Shown: in pieces, positions 5,521 to 5,903 of the stretch
Position numbering within the stretch: the first letter of the stretch is position 1
Layout: every line of letters begins with the position of its first letter
DNA from: Oscillospiraceae bacterium
GTDB taxonomy: Bacteria; Bacillota; Clostridia; Oscillospirales; Ruminococcaceae
Assembly (NCBI GenBank): GCA_016303235.1
Contig: JAEDMB010000120.1
Span: 1 to 5,903, forward strand
Length of the DNA stretch: 5,903 nt
Reading direction: 5' to 3'
Position numbers and translations under genes: made by a program
Notes under the pieces: generated by a model
Seen by the model: the letters and a program-made list of their open reading frames with translations, nothing else
Database searches by the model: none
What the model was told of the DNA's origin: nothing

Positions 5521-5711
5521 TTAAAGATTGCAAATACTGCGGTGACTGCTGTCCCAAAACAAGCTGTAAAAATAATGGAAACTGTCAGGCTTGTGTTAAA
5601 AAGCACCGTGACACGGACAGTCTGCCTTACTGTCTTTTTCCTGATAATGACGGAGATAAAAGCCTCAGGCATTTCTATGAAAAACTTAAGGAACGCTTTG
5701 AAAATAACTGA
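5517..5711 (+). CDS. Small eight-cysteine protein, DUF6485-like, third gene of the arsR operon
   Basis: This 64-residue soluble protein begins within an ATGA overlap with the permease stop, and GGAGG (5503-5507) lies 9 nt before its ATG. It has eight cysteines: C5, C8, C11, C12, C17, C23, C26 and C39. The pattern C17-x5-C23-x2-C26-x3-HR-x4-LP-x-C39-x-FP resembles what I recall of the DUF6485 family, whose function is unknown; I could not check by search. The N-terminal C-x2-C-x2-CC block suggests thiol or metal-cluster chemistry. The C-terminal third (about 45-64) is a charged helix without cysteine. Translational coupling to a metalloid permease suggests a chaperone or donor delivering metalloid, or an accessory thiol protein. 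This is inference. No signal peptide or membrane segment is visible. Confidence 0.85.
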   Translation: MIKDCKYCGDCCPKTSCKNNGNCQACVKKHRDTDSLPYCLFPDNDGDKSLRHFYEKLKERFENN

Positions 5712-5738
5712 TTTCAAAAATTTTCTTTATAAATTTTA

Positions 5739-5767
5739 TTGATTATTATTATTTTCTGTGCTATAAT
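5739..5767 (+). promoter_or_regulatory. Sigma-A promoter of the gene entering the right edge
   Basis: TTGATT (5739-5744) and TATAAT (5762-5767) are separated by 17 bp, with TGC directly before the -10 box (extended -10). It lies 38 nt before the next ATG. This makes the last gene a separate transcription unit, although no GC-rich terminator closes the arsR operon before it. Confidence 0.72.
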
Positions 5768-5805
5768 GAAATTACCTTAATTAATTGAAAGAAAGGAATT
5801 TTGTT

Positions 5806-5903
5806 ATGTCAAAAATTTCCAAAGAAGATATAAAAAGAGTAAAGGCACTCGGATTTCTTCACGATAAGAATACTGAAGATATATTCAATGGCAGAGTAAT
5901 CAC
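5806..5903 (+). CDS. N-terminal fragment, possibly a sulfite/nitrite reductase-like iron-sulfur protein
   Basis: The start ATG at 5806 follows GAAAGGAA (5791-5798) by 7 nt and a promoter 38 nt upstream. Thirty-two full codons plus a partial Thr codon remain in the window, beginning MSKISKEDIKRVKALGF and ending FNGRVIT. The pattern of a short acidic/basic helix, then LGFL, a few polar residues and F-x-x-R-V recalls the N-terminal ferredoxin-like half domain of clostridial sulfite/nitrite reductase-like proteins. That is a memory match on only 33 residues and may be wrong. The C-terminal part that would show the siroheme and 4Fe-4S cysteines is outside the window. That it is a real coding start is well supported; the product is not. 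Confidence 0.6.
   Translation, partial: MSKISKEDIKRVKALGFLHDKNTEDIFNGRVI

Noticed and set aside
5712..5738. Possible terminator after the small Cys-rich gene
   Set aside because: The only stem, AAAATTT with AAATTTT, is purely A/T and weak. It is what AT-rich spacer DNA gives by chance.

Overview
The window looks like chromosomal DNA of a low-GC, Gram-positive gut or rumen anaerobe of the class Clostridia, most likely a fibre-degrading Ruminococcus (near R. flavefaciens). Three things point there. The left edge is the end of a secreted protein with a long Thr-rich linker and a C-terminal type I dockerin of ruminococcal style. There is a SCIFF ranthipeptide pair, which is nearly universal in Clostridia. 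Promoters are clostridial sigma-A type, and ribosome binding sites are strong AGGAGG-like sequences. I cannot name the species from sequence alone.

Left part (1-393): the 3' end of a dockerin protein on the plus strand, closed by a perfect 12-bp GC-rich hairpin. That hairpin lies between two converging genes and probably terminates both.

Middle (394-2078, minus strand): scfA, a 45-residue six-cysteine SCIFF precursor gene that a length-filtered gene caller would miss, followed by scfB, its radical SAM/SPASM maturase. A near-consensus promoter drives scfA. An intercistronic hairpin with a T run probably lowers read-through into scfB, so the peptide would be made in excess of the enzyme. ScfB should install a Cys-to-Thr thioether in ScfA.

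Centre (2158-4147, minus strand): a complete YdiF-type ABC-F ATPase of 641 residues with its own promoter. It is an intracellular ribosome-associated translation factor rather than an exporter.

Right part (4165-5711, plus strand): a tightly packed three-gene operon with a consensus promoter and a candidate operator. It encodes an ArsR-type repressor with two cysteine clusters, an ArsP/DUF318-type permease overlapping it by 10 nt, and an eight-cysteine 64-residue protein overlapping the permease by 4 nt. It reads as a thiophilic-metalloid sensing and efflux unit, possibly for trivalent organoarsenicals. No ArsB, Acr3 or ArsM gene is visible, and the role of the small Cys-rich protein is unknown.

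Right edge (5739-5903): a promoter and the first 33 codons of another gene, possibly a sulfite/nitrite reductase-like iron-sulfur protein.

No tRNA, rRNA, CRISPR array, insertion sequence or riboswitch was seen, and no gap without a gene exceeds 150 bases. The most interesting parts are the SCIFF pair and the arsR-permease-Cys-rich operon. SCIFF is a described family. The third gene of the metalloid operon is the best candidate for undescribed biology.
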